Assembly: GCA_020248405.1 (NCBI GenBank)
Contig: JADCHQ010000020.1
Location: forward strand, 1 to 57,976
Length of the DNA stretch: 57,976 nt
Direction: 5' to 3'
Origin: Rhodocyclaceae bacterium
GTDB taxonomy: Bacteria; Pseudomonadota; Gammaproteobacteria; Burkholderiales; Ga0077523
Under the pieces are notes generated by a model. It worked only from the letters and a program-made list of their open reading frames with translations. It searched no databases and was not told the origin of the DNA. Numbering within the stretch: position 1 is the stretch's first letter; the number at the start of each line of letters is the position of its first letter. Made by a program: the position numbers and the translations under genes. Below are positions 50,454 through 57,976 of this stretch, one piece after another.

Positions 50454-51604
50454 CGCGCACGGCCGGCCAGCGCCCCGGCCACGCGATCGAGCGCCTCGTC
50501 CAGAAGTGCGCGCTGGGTGGCGAAGTTCAGGCGCGCGAAGCCCGGCGCGCCGAAATCCGTACCCTCGTACAGGCCTACGCCGGCGTCTTCGAAGAAGCGC
50601 GCAGGTTGTTCAAGGCCCGCGCCACGGCAGTCGATCCACGCTAGGTAAGTGGCCTCCACCGGCCCGGCGTGTAACCCTGGCAGGGCATTCAGTCGCGCCA
50701 GCACGTGATCGCGGTTGGCGCGCAGATACTCCAGCAGGGCGTGCCGCCAGGGCTCGCCGTCGCGGTAGGCCGCCAGGGTGGCCCACAGGCCCAGCCCGCC
50801 GGGGCGGTGCACGATCCCGGCCATGACCTGTTTCACGCGCGCACGCAAGGTTGCGTCCGGCACGATGGCGAAGGCGGCGCCCAGGGAGGGCAGGTTGAAG
50901 GTCTTGGAAGCCGCCATGAGCGAGATGGAGCGGCGCGCGATTTCCGGCGACAGCGTGGCCAGCGGCACATGGGCAACACCCGGTTCGAGCACCAGCCCGC
51001 AGTGCACCTCGTCGCTGCAGATGACCACGTCATGGCGCTCGCACACCGCGGCGATGGCGGCCAATTCCTCCCGGCGCCACACCCGGCCCACGGGGTTGTG
51101 GGGGTTGCACAGCAGCAGCAGCCGGGTGCGCGGGGTGAGCGCCGCCTCAAGATCGGCGGGGTCGAAGCGCCAGCGCGCCCCCTCCTGCCGCAGCGGCACG
51201 CGCACCAGGTCGCGCCCGGAGTGCCCGGGTGCGGAGAGAAACGGCGGGTACACCGGCACGGCGGTGGCCACGGCGTCGCCGGGTTCGCCCACGGCGCGGC
51301 AGGCCACGTTCAGGCCCGACACCAGCCCCGGCAGCCACACGAACCACTCGCGCCGCGGCGCCCAACCGTGCTGGGCCTCCAGGCGCGCCAAGATGGCGTC
51401 GAGCAGTTCCGGGCCCGGCTCCACGTAGCCGAACACGCCATGGGCCACGCGCTGGCGCAGCATCTCCAGCACCGCTGGCGCACAGCGGAAGTCCATGTCG
51501 GCCACCCACAGCGGGATCACATCGCGGCCGCCGTAGCGGTCCCACTTGAGGCTCCACTGCCCACGCGGATCGGGGGGGTGGTCGAAGTCGAAGGTCGTGT
51601 CCAC
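50450..51604 (-). CDS. patB: PatB/MalY-family aminotransferase (cystathionine beta-lyase type)
   Basis: 384 residues, starting MDTTFDFDHPPDPRGQWSLK. PLP lysine in LMAASKTFNLPSLGAAF; VADMDFRCAPAVLEMLRQR and LCNPHNPVGRVW are family blocks. Family members cleave C-S bonds of cystathionine or cysteine conjugates. It converges with the prepilin gene and lies just downstream of the nickel transporter (18 bases). Confidence 0.9.
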   Translation of the reverse strand: MDTTFDFDHPPDPRGQWSLKWDRYGGRDVIPLWVADMDFRCAPAVLEMLRQRVAHGVFGYVEPGPELLDAILARLEAQHGWAPRREWFVWLPGLVSGLNVACRAVGEPGDAVATAVPVYPPFLSAPGHSGRDLVRVPLRQEGARWRFDPADLEAALTPRTRLLLLCNPHNPVGRVWRREELAAIAAVCERHDVVICSDEVHCGLVLEPGVAHVPLATLSPEIARRSISLMAASKTFNLPSLGAAFAIVPDATLRARVKQVMAGIVHRPGGLGLWATLAAYRDGEPWRHALLEYLRANRDHVLARLNALPGLHAGPVEATYLAWIDCRGAGLEQPARFFEDAGVGLYEGTDFGAPGFARLNFATQRALLDEALDRVAGALAGRAR

Positions 51605-51622
51605 GGGTGTACAGCCTGGGTT

Positions 51623-52465
51623 TCAGCGCGGCCCGAACTCGGCCACCGCCTGCCATGCAAGCCAGACGCCGAAGGCCACCGAGGCCAGGGCGCAGACGAT
51701 ACGCAGCAGCGCGTGCACGTGGGGTAACCGGCCGGCGCCGGAGGTGAAGGGCAGGGCGAGGGTGGCCGTCACCAGCATCATGCCCGCCACCGTGCCGGTG
51801 CCGAAGGCTGCCAGGTAGGCGAAGATGGCCAGCGGACCGTCCAGCGTGGCCGCCACCATCAGCCCCACCACCGCCGAGCCGGCGAGCCCGTGCACGCTGC
51901 CCACAACGAAGGGCCGGGCGAGGCGGTAGGCCCGCCACCGGCCCAGCCAGCGATCCAGGCGAGCCGGCGGCGTGTCGCCTTCGGCGTGCCCGTGGGCGGT
52001 GGCGCCGTGGCCATGGGTGTGGCTGTGCACGTAGTCGCCGTGCACGTGCATGTGGGCATGGGCGCGATGGGGCGGCGTGGCCATGTGCCGGTGAAGGCTG
52101 CCCGCAGGCACGTAGCGCAGGGCCGCCATGCGCGGCAGCCGCGCCGTAAGACTGCGCGCCCAACCCGGCGGGCCGCCGGCGAGGCTGATGATGCCCAGCG
52201 CCACCAGCATGGCAGCCACGGACAGCTCTAGCAGCATGGCCAGTCCCGCAGGAATTGCCACGCCGAGTATCGCCACCATGCCGCCCGCCAACAGCAGGGT
52301 TAGGGTGTGGCCGGCCCCCCAGGCCGCACCCATCAGCGCGGCGGCACGCAGTTCCGGGCGGCGGCTCACGATGGTGGCCACCGCCACCACGTGATCGGCA
52401 TCAGTGGCGTGCCGCATCCCCAGCAGGACACCGTAGCCAAGGAAGGCGAGCAGGGATTCGTGCAC
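51623..52465 (-). CDS. Nickel/cobalt transporter (NiCoT/UreH-like)
   Basis: 280 residues from a GTG start with about six to seven membrane segments. The metal-site motif is GMRHATDADHVVAV near residue 17, as in NiCoT and UreH-like permeases. Residues about 128-160 form a histidine-rich loop (HAHMHVHGDYVHSHTHGHGA), a probable metal-capturing segment. It should import nickel or cobalt at the inner membrane. No nickel enzyme gene is seen nearby. Confidence 0.85.
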   Translation of the reverse strand: MHESLLAFLGYGVLLGMRHATDADHVVAVATIVSRRPELRAAALMGAAWGAGHTLTLLLAGGMVAILGVAIPAGLAMLLELSVAAMLVALGIISLAGGPPGWARSLTARLPRMAALRYVPAGSLHRHMATPPHRAHAHMHVHGDYVHSHTHGHGATAHGHAEGDTPPARLDRWLGRWRAYRLARPFVVGSVHGLAGSAVVGLMVAATLDGPLAIFAYLAAFGTGTVAGMMLVTATLALPFTSGAGRLPHVHALLRIVCALASVAFGVWLAWQAVAEFGPR

Positions 52466-52606
52466 CGGCGGGCGGGGGCGTTAGGAGGAAGGCGGCGTTC
52501 GTAATACGGGCCGGACGCTACGCCGCCGCCACTGGGGCGTCAACGCAACCGCGAGGGGTGGACGCGCGCCACGGGCCCCTCGGCCGCGCCCGGTGGCAAA
52601 CGCCCG

Positions 52607-55600
52607 TCAGTGGAAATCCCGCGAGCGCGCCAGCAGTTCGCCCAGCATGCCGGAGAGATCCACCAGGTGGCCGGCGATCAGGTGGGCCACGTCGCCCTGG
52701 CGCTCGAGCGTGCCGTGCACGCCCAGCAGGCGCGCGCCCAGCAGCGCGCGACGCTGGCGCTCGGCCAGCGCGCTCCACACCACCACGTTCACGCAGCCGG
52801 TTTCGTCTTCGAGGGTGACGAACACCACGCCGCTGGCCGTGCCTGGCCGTTGCCGGCAGGTGACCAGGCCGGCGGTGCGCACCAGGCTGCCGTGGCGGGC
52901 GGCACCCAGTTCCGCCGCGGTGCGCATGCGCCGGTGCACAAGCCGCGGGCGCAGCAGCACCAAGGGGTGGCGGCCCAGAGTGAGGCCCAGGCTGGCGTAG
53001 TCGGCCACGATGGCCTCGCCCTCGGTCATGAGCGGCAGTTGCGGGGAGGGCTCGCGGATGGGCGCCTCGCGCAGCAGCGGGGCGGGGGCCTCCATGCCCG
53101 CCACGGCCCACAGCGCCGCGCGCCGGTGCCCGGCCAGTGATTCGAACGCGTCCGCGGCGGCCAGGCAATCCAGATCGCGGCGCGTGAGCCCCGCGCGGCG
53201 CGCGAGCGCTTCGAGGCTCTCAAAGGGCTCGTGGCGGGCCTCCACCAGCCGCCGGCCCGCCGCCTCGGACAGGCCGGCCACCATGCGCAAGCCCAGCCGC
53301 AGCGCCGGCGGGCGGGCATGGGGCATCTCCTCCCGCGCCGCAGCCCCGGGTTCGAGGGTGCAGTCCCAGTGGCTGGCGAGCGCGTCCACCGGCAGCACCG
53401 TCACGCCGTGGCGGCGCGCGTCCTGCACCAGCTGCGCGGGGGCGTAGAAACCCATGGGCTGGCTGTTGAGCAGCGCCGCGCAGAAGGCGGCCGGCTCGTG
53501 GCACTTGAGCCACGCCGACACGTACACCAGCAGCGCGAAGCTGGCGGCGTGCGATTCGGGAAAGCCGTACTCGCCGAAGCCCAGGATCTGGCGGAAGATG
53601 GCCTCGGCGAATTCGGCCCGGTAGCCGCGCGCCATCATGCCGTCGATGATGGGCTTCGAGTAGTGCTCCAGCCCGCCCTTGCGCCGCCACGCCGCCATGG
53701 AGCGGCGCAGCCGGTCGGCCTCGCCGGGCGAAAAGCCCGCCGCCACGATGGCCAGTTGCATCACCTGCTCCTGGAAGATGGGCACGCCCAGGGTGCGCTC
53801 CAGCACCCCGCGCACTTCGTCGCTGGGATAGCTCACCGGCTCCAGGCCCTGCCGGCGGCGCAAGTAGGGATGCACCATGCCGCCCTGAATGGGCCCGGGG
53901 CGCACGATGGCCACCTCGATCACCAGGTCGTAGAAGGTGCGCGGCTTCAGGCGCGGCAGCATGCTCATCTGGGCGCGCGACTCGATCTGGAACACGCCCA
54001 CCGAATCGGCCCTGCACAGCATGGCGTAGGTGGCGGCGTCCTCGGGCGGGATGTCCTGCATGCGCACCTCGCGGCCCCGGTGCGCCGATACCAGCTCGAG
54101 CGCGCGGCGGATGGCCGAGAGCATGCCCAGCGCCAGCACGTCCACCTTGAGCAGGCCCAGGGCGTCGAGGTCGTCCTTGTCCCACTGGATGACGGTGCGC
54201 TCGGCCATGGCGGCGTTCTCCACCGGCACCAGGCGCGCGAGCGGCCCGCGCGAAATCACAAAGCCGCCGGTGTGCTGCGAGAGGTGGCGCGGGAAGCCCG
54301 TCAGCGCGCGGGTCAGCGCCAGCAGCTTGCGCATGCGCGGCGAGTCGGGGTCGAAGCCGGACTCGCGCAGCCGACCGGGCACCGCCTCGCCGCGGTCCCA
54401 CCAGGCCAGGTTCTTCGCGATGCGCTCCACCTGCGCCAGGTCCAGACCCAGCGCCTTGCCCACATCGCGCAGGGCGCTGCGGGTGCGGTAGGTGATTACC
54501 GTGGCGGCCAGCGCCGCGCGGTCGCGGCCGTAGCGGGCGTAGAGATACTGGATGACCTCCTCGCGGCGCTGGTGCTCGAAGTCCACGTCGATGTCGGGCG
54601 GCTCGTTGCGCTCCTTCGAGATGAAGCGCTCGAACAGCATGGACAGGCGCGCCGGGTCCACCTCGGTGATGCCCAGGGCGTAGCACACCGCCGAGTTGGC
54701 CGCCGAGCCGCGCCCCTGGCAGAGGATGCCGCGGCTGCGGGCGAAGCGCACGATGTCGTACACCGTAAGGAAATACGGCTCGTAGCCCAGCTCGGCGATG
54801 AGGGCTAGCTCGTGCTCCACCTGGGCGCGCACGCGGGGTGCAATCCGGGCGCACGGGAGCGGGGACGGCCCGGCGCCGGGGGCGGCCGCGGACTGGGGCG
54901 GGCTCCCGGCCACGCCCGGGATTTCTCCGGCGCGCAGACTCGTGCATGTCGCGTCTTCGCCCCAGAGGAGCGCCTGGCCGGCGGGATACCCGTCGTCGCA
55001 GGGCAGCGCCCGCCAGGGCGGCGGGCCGCCCGCGTAGCGCCACGCCAACCCCGTCTCGGTAAGCCGCCGCAGCCACGAGGCTGGCGTCTCCCCCGCCGGC
55101 ACCACCTCGTCGGGATACTCGTAGCGCAGCTCGTCCAGCGAGAACGTGCAGCGTTCCGCGATGGCCACCGACGCCGCCAGCCACGCCGGCGGATACAGCT
55201 TTGCCAGCACCTCGCGCGAGCGCAGGTGGCGCTCGCCGTTGGGGAACAGCGCATGCCCCGCCTGCGCCACCGGCATGCCCGCGCGGATGGCCGTGAGCAC
55301 GTCCTGCAGCGCGCGCCGGCCGCGCACATGCATGTGCACGTCGTTGGCGGCCACCACCGGCAGGCCGCTGGCGGCGGCCAGCGCGTGCAGGCACTCCAGG
55401 TGGTGCGCATCCTCCGGGCCGCGGTGCAGCGCGGCGGCGATCCAGGCGGCGCCGGGAAAGCGCTCGCCCAGCCAGCGGGTGTGGGCGAGGGCGGGCTCGA
55501 TCAGGTCTTCACCGGCGGTGCGGGATGCGGGAGAGGCGACCGTGGCTGCGCCCGGTGAAGCGAAGCGGGGCACCAGCAGCGCGAGACAGCCGGGCAGCCC

Positions 55601-55978
55601 GTCGCCCAGGTCGTCCATGCCGAGCCGGTAACCGCCCTTGGGTGCGCGCCGGCGCCCGAGGGAGATCAGCCCGCAGAGGCGGCCGTAGCCCTCGCGGTGG
55701 CATGCCAGCAGCACTAGCTTCGGACCGCGCGGCGCCTCATGGGCGGCCTCCGTGCCCTCGCAAAGCTGCAGTTCGGCGCCGATGACGAGGTGCAGCCCGT
55801 GCTCCTTCGCCGCCTCGTGGGCGCGCACCACCCCGGCGAGCGAGCACTCGTCGGTGACGGCCAGCGCCCGGTAGCCCAGGCCCGCCGCCCGCGCCACCAG
55901 CTCGTGCGCGTGCGAGGCCCCGCGCAGGAAGCTGAAGTTGGTGAGGCAGTGGAGTTCGGCGAAGGCGGGGGTGGGCAA
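52607..55978 (-). CDS. dnaE2: Error-prone DNA polymerase DnaE2 (ImuC)
   Basis: 1123 residues from a TTG start ([20 protein letters not shown]). An N-terminal PHP domain (residues about 5-290) is followed by the C-family palm with [20 protein letters not shown] and [14 protein letters not shown]. Finger and beta-binding blocks ([20 protein letters not shown]) and a C-terminal OB fold ([20 protein letters not shown]) follow. It lacks the C-terminal tau-binding part of DnaE1. Around 54835-55035 an in-frame, Pro/Gly/Ala-rich stretch of about 65 residues separates the PHP and palm domains, longer than in typical relatives. DnaE2 carries out SOS-linked translesion synthesis, usually with ImuA and ImuB, which are absent here. 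Confidence 0.95.
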   Translation of the reverse strand: MPTPAFAELHCLTNFSFLRGASHAHELVARAAGLGYRALAVTDECSLAGVVRAHEAAKEHGLHLVIGAELQLCEGTEAAHEAPRGPKLVLLACHREGYGRLCGLISLGRRRAPKGGYRLGMDDLGDGLPGCLALLVPRFASPGAATVASPASRTAGEDLIEPALAHTRWLGERFPGAAWIAAALHRGPEDAHHLECLHALAAASGLPVVAANDVHMHVRGRRALQDVLTAIRAGMPVAQAGHALFPNGERHLRSREVLAKLYPPAWLAASVAIAERCTFSLDELRYEYPDEVVPAGETPASWLRRLTETGLAWRYAGGPPPWRALPCDDGYPAGQALLWGEDATCTSLRAGEIPGVAGSPPQSAAAPGAGPSPLPCARIAPRVRAQVEHELALIAELGYEPYFLTVYDIVRFARSRGILCQGRGSAANSAVCYALGITEVDPARLSMLFERFISKERNEPPDIDVDFEHQRREEVIQYLYARYGRDRAALAATVITYRTRSALRDVGKALGLDLAQVERIAKNLAWWDRGEAVPGRLRESGFDPDSPRMRKLLALTRALTGFPRHLSQHTGGFVISRGPLARLVPVENAAMAERTVIQWDKDDLDALGLLKVDVLALGMLSAIRRALELVSAHRGREVRMQDIPPEDAATYAMLCRADSVGVFQIESRAQMSMLPRLKPRTFYDLVIEVAIVRPGPIQGGMVHPYLRRRQGLEPVSYPSDEVRGVLERTLGVPIFQEQVMQLAIVAAGFSPGEADRLRRSMAAWRRKGGLEHYSKPIIDGMMARGYRAEFAEAIFRQILGFGEYGFPESHAASFALLVYVSAWLKCHEPAAFCAALLNSQPMGFYAPAQLVQDARRHGVTVLPVDALASHWDCTLEPGAAAREEMPHARPPALRLGLRMVAGLSEAAGRRLVEARHEPFESLEALARRAGLTRRDLDCLAAADAFESLAGHRRAALWAVAGMEAPAPLLREAPIREPSPQLPLMTEGEAIVADYASLGLTLGRHPLVLLRPRLVHRRMRTAAELGAARHGSLVRTAGLVTCRQRPGTASGVVFVTLEDETGCVNVVVWSALAERQRRALLGARLLGVHGTLERQGDVAHLIAGHLVDLSGMLGELLARSRDFH

Positions 55979-56103
55979 CTGCAGCTCCCGACAGGGGCGT
56001 GACGTTCCGGATGCAGGCGGCGACAGGTACTCGCCAGGTCATCGAGACCAGCAACGACAGGGGCTGGGGAACGGGCAGGATGCAGTCTGGCGGGCAGCCG
56101 GGT

Positions 56104-56301
56104 TCAGGCCGGCACCTGCTCGAAGGAGAACTCCGGCGCCCCGGCACGCTTCGAGGCGTGCTCCATGGTGATGGCGCAGACGTTGCCCTCGGCACCCAGG
56201 TCGAGCAGGGTGTCCTCGTCGAGATCCCGTGTCTCGACGATCTCGCCGGAACGGAACTCGATGTAGAGCGTGTCGGTGTCCGGGAAGTAACGGACTTTCA
56301 T
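56104..56301 (-). CDS. DUF2283 domain protein
   Basis: 65 residues from MKVRYFPDTDTLYIEFRSGE. ETRDLDEDTLLDLGAEGNVC and ITMEHASKRA complete the DUF2283 pattern. Such genes often pair with a DUF4258 gene. Just upstream an 11-codon frame with an AGGAG (MHAFFDRRFKP) stops across this gene's ATG, perhaps a coupling leader or a vestige of a partner. Function unknown; a toxin-antitoxin role is only possible. Confidence 0.8.
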   Translation of the reverse strand: MKVRYFPDTDTLYIEFRSGEIVETRDLDEDTLLDLGAEGNVCAITMEHASKRAGAPEFSFEQVPA

Positions 56302-56365
56302 GGCTTGAACCTGCGATCGAAGAATGCATGCATGGCCGTACTCCTTGTGTTCTCTGGTGTCACCT

Positions 56366-57409
56366 TCAGGCTTGCCCCGCCCCCGCATAGCAGGCACCGC
56401 CTTCCCGCGCACGCAGCAACCCCGGCCGGGGTGGCGTCCGATCGAGGCTATCCAGCGGACTCTCCACCCCCCGCCCGCCCCGGTTGAGCACGTGCGTGTA
56501 GATCATGGTGGTGCTCACGTCCGCATGCCCGAGCAGCTCCTGCACCGTGCGGATGTCGTAGCCGCCCTGCAGCAGGTGGGTGGCGAAGGAGTGGCGCAGC
56601 GTGTGCGGCGTAGCGGGCTTGGCGATGCCGGCGTCGCGCGCGGCCTGTCGCAGGGCGCGCTGGACGGCCTTGTCGCCGGCGTGATGGCGGCCCTGCCGGC
56701 CCGAGCGCGGGTCGATGGAAATGCGCGCCGAGGGGAACACGTATTGCCAGCCCCATTCGCGCGCCGCGTTCGGGTACTTGCGCGCCAGGGCGAAGGGCAG
56801 CCACACCGCGCCAAGGCCCGCGTCCAGGTCGCTGCGGTGCAGCACGCGCACCTCCTCAAGATGCGCCCGCAGGGGCGCCACCAGCCGGGCCGGCAGCATG
56901 GTGACGCGGTCTTTCGAGCCCTTGCCTTCGCGCACCACGATCTCGCGGCGCACGAAGTCCACGTCCTTCACCCGCAGACGCAGGCATTCCATAACGCGCA
57001 TGCCCGTACCGTAGAGCAGCCGCAGAATGAGCCCGCAGGTGCCGGAGGTGCGATCGAGCAGGTCGGAGACCTCGTCCACCGTGAGCACCACGGGCAGCCG
57101 GCGCGAGGCCTTGGCCTGGGTGATGTCGCCCAGCCAGGGCAGCGGTGCGCCAAGCACCTCTTTATAAAGAAACAGCAGCGCACTCTTGGCCTGGTTCTGG
57201 GTGGAGGCGGCCACCTTGTCCGCCACCGCCAGATGGGTGAGGAAAGCCTCCACCTCGCCCAGGCCCAGGTCGCGAGGGTGCCGGCGACCGTGATATAAAA
57301 CAAAGCGTTTCACCCAGTCGACGTAGGCGTGCTCGGTGCGGATGCTGTAGTGCTTGAGCCGGATCTTTTCGCGGACCTGGTCCAGAAGGCGGGGAGGGGA
57401 GTCGGGCAC
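56366..57409 (-). CDS. intI: Integron integrase IntI
   Basis: 347 residues from a GTG start. It is a tyrosine recombinase with Arg138 (GTGMRVME), Lys166 (GKGSKDRV), His269 and Arg272 (PHTLRHSF), His295 (LLGHADVS) and Tyr304 (IYTHV). Residues about 209-245 contain the extra patch found only in integron integrases ([18 protein letters not shown], then RSGRQGRHH). It inserts and excises gene cassettes at attI and attC. It is divergent from the adjacent cassette region and has a LexA-like operator in its promoter. Confidence 0.96.
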   Translation of the reverse strand: MPDSPPRLLDQVREKIRLKHYSIRTEHAYVDWVKRFVLYHGRRHPRDLGLGEVEAFLTHLAVADKVAASTQNQAKSALLFLYKEVLGAPLPWLGDITQAKASRRLPVVLTVDEVSDLLDRTSGTCGLILRLLYGTGMRVMECLRLRVKDVDFVRREIVVREGKGSKDRVTMLPARLVAPLRAHLEEVRVLHRSDLDAGLGAVWLPFALARKYPNAAREWGWQYVFPSARISIDPRSGRQGRHHAGDKAVQRALRQAARDAGIAKPATPHTLRHSFATHLLQGGYDIRTVQELLGHADVSTTMIYTHVLNRGGRGVESPLDSLDRTPPRPGLLRAREGGACYAGAGQA

Positions 57410-57504
57410 GGCGGCTTGCGGGCGCGAGGTGGATTTGAGGGGCGGTTTTAGGGCCTACTAATGGACGAGCGGGGGCTGGAAAATCAGGGGGATAGAGCGA
57501 ATGA

Positions 57505-57520
57505 CTGATAATATATACAG
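57505..57520. promoter_or_regulatory. LexA-like (SOS) box in the intI promoter
   Basis: The sequence CTGATAATATATACAG (plus strand) equals CTGT-N8-TCAG on the minus strand. It matches the CTGT-N8-ACAG consensus in seven of eight key positions. It covers the -10 element of the intI promoter, as in known SOS-controlled integrons. Confidence 0.75.
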
Positions 57521-57539
57521 TACTATGGCGGTTTGTAAA
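57510..57539 (-). promoter_or_regulatory. intI promoter (sigma-70 type)
   Basis: On the minus strand TTTACA (57534-57539) and TATATT (57510-57515) are 18 bases apart, near the sigma-70 consensus. Transcription would begin about 57503, leaving a leader of about 94 bases before the intI GTG. Confidence 0.6.
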
Positions 57540-57564
57540 GGGACTTTTAGGTCCCCTATTTCAC

Positions 57565-57842
57565 GTTAGGCCCCACGAATCACCGCCAGCGCGGCGTCCA
57601 CGCCGTCATGCCAGGCACTCGGGTAGTTCTGGTTGTTGACCGACTGCGCCATGTGCAGGCCCGCAACGTCACGCGCCAACCTCTCGCGCTCTGCGGCCAC
57701 GGCGGCGTCCACAAGAGCCTTGAGCAAGCCGCGAGGCATCAGAGGGAACTCGCCCCGTGCCACGGCACCAAAGCTGTGCGCCTCACACAGCGTGTTGAAC
57801 TCATCGTCGTTCACGGTACTCTCCAATCTGTCGGGGCCTAAC
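57565..57842. mobile_element. First integron cassette-like unit
   Basis: The unit begins with GTTAGGCCCC (57565-57574) and ends with the exact complement GGGGCCTAAC (57833-57842), the two core-site types of an integron cassette. It holds one small gene on the minus strand. After the right core no complete attC stem or second GTTRRRY core was seen before the window ends. It may therefore be the first cassette, with its attC continuing past 57976. Confidence 0.55.
57566..57814 (-). CDS. Small cassette-borne protein, unknown function
   Basis: 82 residues from a GTG (NDDEFNTLCEAHSFGAVARG), with GGAGAG 5 bases upstream. The gene starts just inside one core site, and its TAA stop lies within the other core (GCCTAAC), which is typical of cassette genes. 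AAERERLARDVAG and SAWHDGVDAALAVIRGA look like small phage-type proteins, but no family is certain. It reads toward intI. Confidence 0.55.
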   Translation of the reverse strand: MNDDEFNTLCEAHSFGAVARGEFPLMPRGLLKALVDAAVAAERERLARDVAGLHMAQSVNNQNYPSAWHDGVDAALAVIRGA

Positions 57843-57976
57843 CCCTCGTATATGGACTCCCCCCATTTGAGAAGAGACTGATCGATAGATCTGGCCGTTG
57901 GGGTGAAGCCTGCAGTCGTATATCCGGCATCTGAAGTGGGCTCGCTGTGGCCCGTGCCGACATGGAATCTGCAACA

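Larger units (their letters stand above)
57410..57571. other. attI-like integron recombination region
   Basis: This 160-base region lies between the intI start and the first core site GTTAGGC (57565-57571). It also contains a repeated GGCGGTTT (57441-57448 and 57527-57534), which might be integrase-binding repeats, and a small hairpin AGGGAC/GTCCC near 57538-57554. IntI recombines at a G/TT in such cores. The assignment rests on position and the core match only. Confidence 0.7.

Noticed and set aside
53220..55394. 724-codon frame within dnaE2 on the same strand
   Set aside because: It is an out-of-frame reading of dnaE2, rich in Arg, Gly and Ala.
55979..56103. LexA box upstream of dnaE2
   Set aside because: Several CTGTCG half-like words occur, but no pair with the proper 8-base spacing was found.
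57541..57842. CRISPR array or insertion sequence at the right edge
   Set aside because: There are only two core-like ends and no repeated spacers or transposase; the integron reading explains the core sites better.

Overview
The window reads as a GC-rich betaproteobacterial chromosome. The gene order gyrA-serC-pheA-hisC-tyrA-aroA/cmk-rpsA-ihfB-lapAB, then heptose genes and cysM, together with ubiquinone genes (ubiG, coq7), a GTP-type PEP carboxykinase and a betaproteobacterial-style tmRNA, all point that way. No single gene fixes the genus. Almost all genes are ordinary core genes in tightly packed, often overlapping operons. Alternative starts (GTG, TTG) that overlap the previous stop codon are common.

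Layout. 1-1546: start of groEL and all of groES (minus), with a heat-shock-type promoter, next to a short-chain dehydrogenase damaged by an internal deletion. 1687-4434: a small membrane protein, a chromate transporter and a GDT1-family cation transporter (minus). 4435-5408: a gene-poor stretch, then tmRNA (minus). 5558-9671: gph, ubiG, a deaminase-type amidohydrolase and an OmpA-like protein (all minus). 9977-21758: the gyrA to rpsA aromatic amino acid/serine supraoperon, including a serA-like gene and an aroA-cmk fusion. 21771-28602: ihfB, lapA, lapB, pyrF, ugd, hldA, hldD, cysM, linking envelope control, pyrimidine synthesis and LPS precursor synthesis. 28599-33444: pckG, an exonuclease, the 23S rRNA methyltransferase rlmD and a Bax1/YccA membrane protein.

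33574-41705 is more accessory: tRNA-Ser, a frameshifted alpha/beta hydrolase, a molybdopterin oxidoreductase, a coq7/DUF4149/cytochrome P450 operon, an MFS transporter and a small XRE regulator. 41816-44781 holds a periplasmic alcohol oxidation unit: a PQQ alcohol dehydrogenase with lanthanide-type metal ligands but without the usual adjacent cysteine pair, its c-type cytochrome and a MoxJ/XoxJ-like binding protein. 45070-45417 is a tRNA cluster (Pro, Arg, His), followed by an ABC-F ATPase, htpX, an AI-2E transporter, an orphan prepilin, a PatB-type C-S lyase, a nickel/cobalt transporter and an error-prone polymerase DnaE2 lacking its usual imuA/imuB neighbours.

The right edge (56366-57976) is the head of an integron: a complete IntI integrase, a promoter overlapped by a LexA-like box, an attI-like region ending in a GTTAGGC core site, and a first cassette-like unit whose small gene points back toward intI. 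The array probably continues beyond the window. The most interesting features are this integron head beside dnaE2, the disulfide-less PQQ dehydrogenase with a large inverted repeat upstream, and the two damaged genes.
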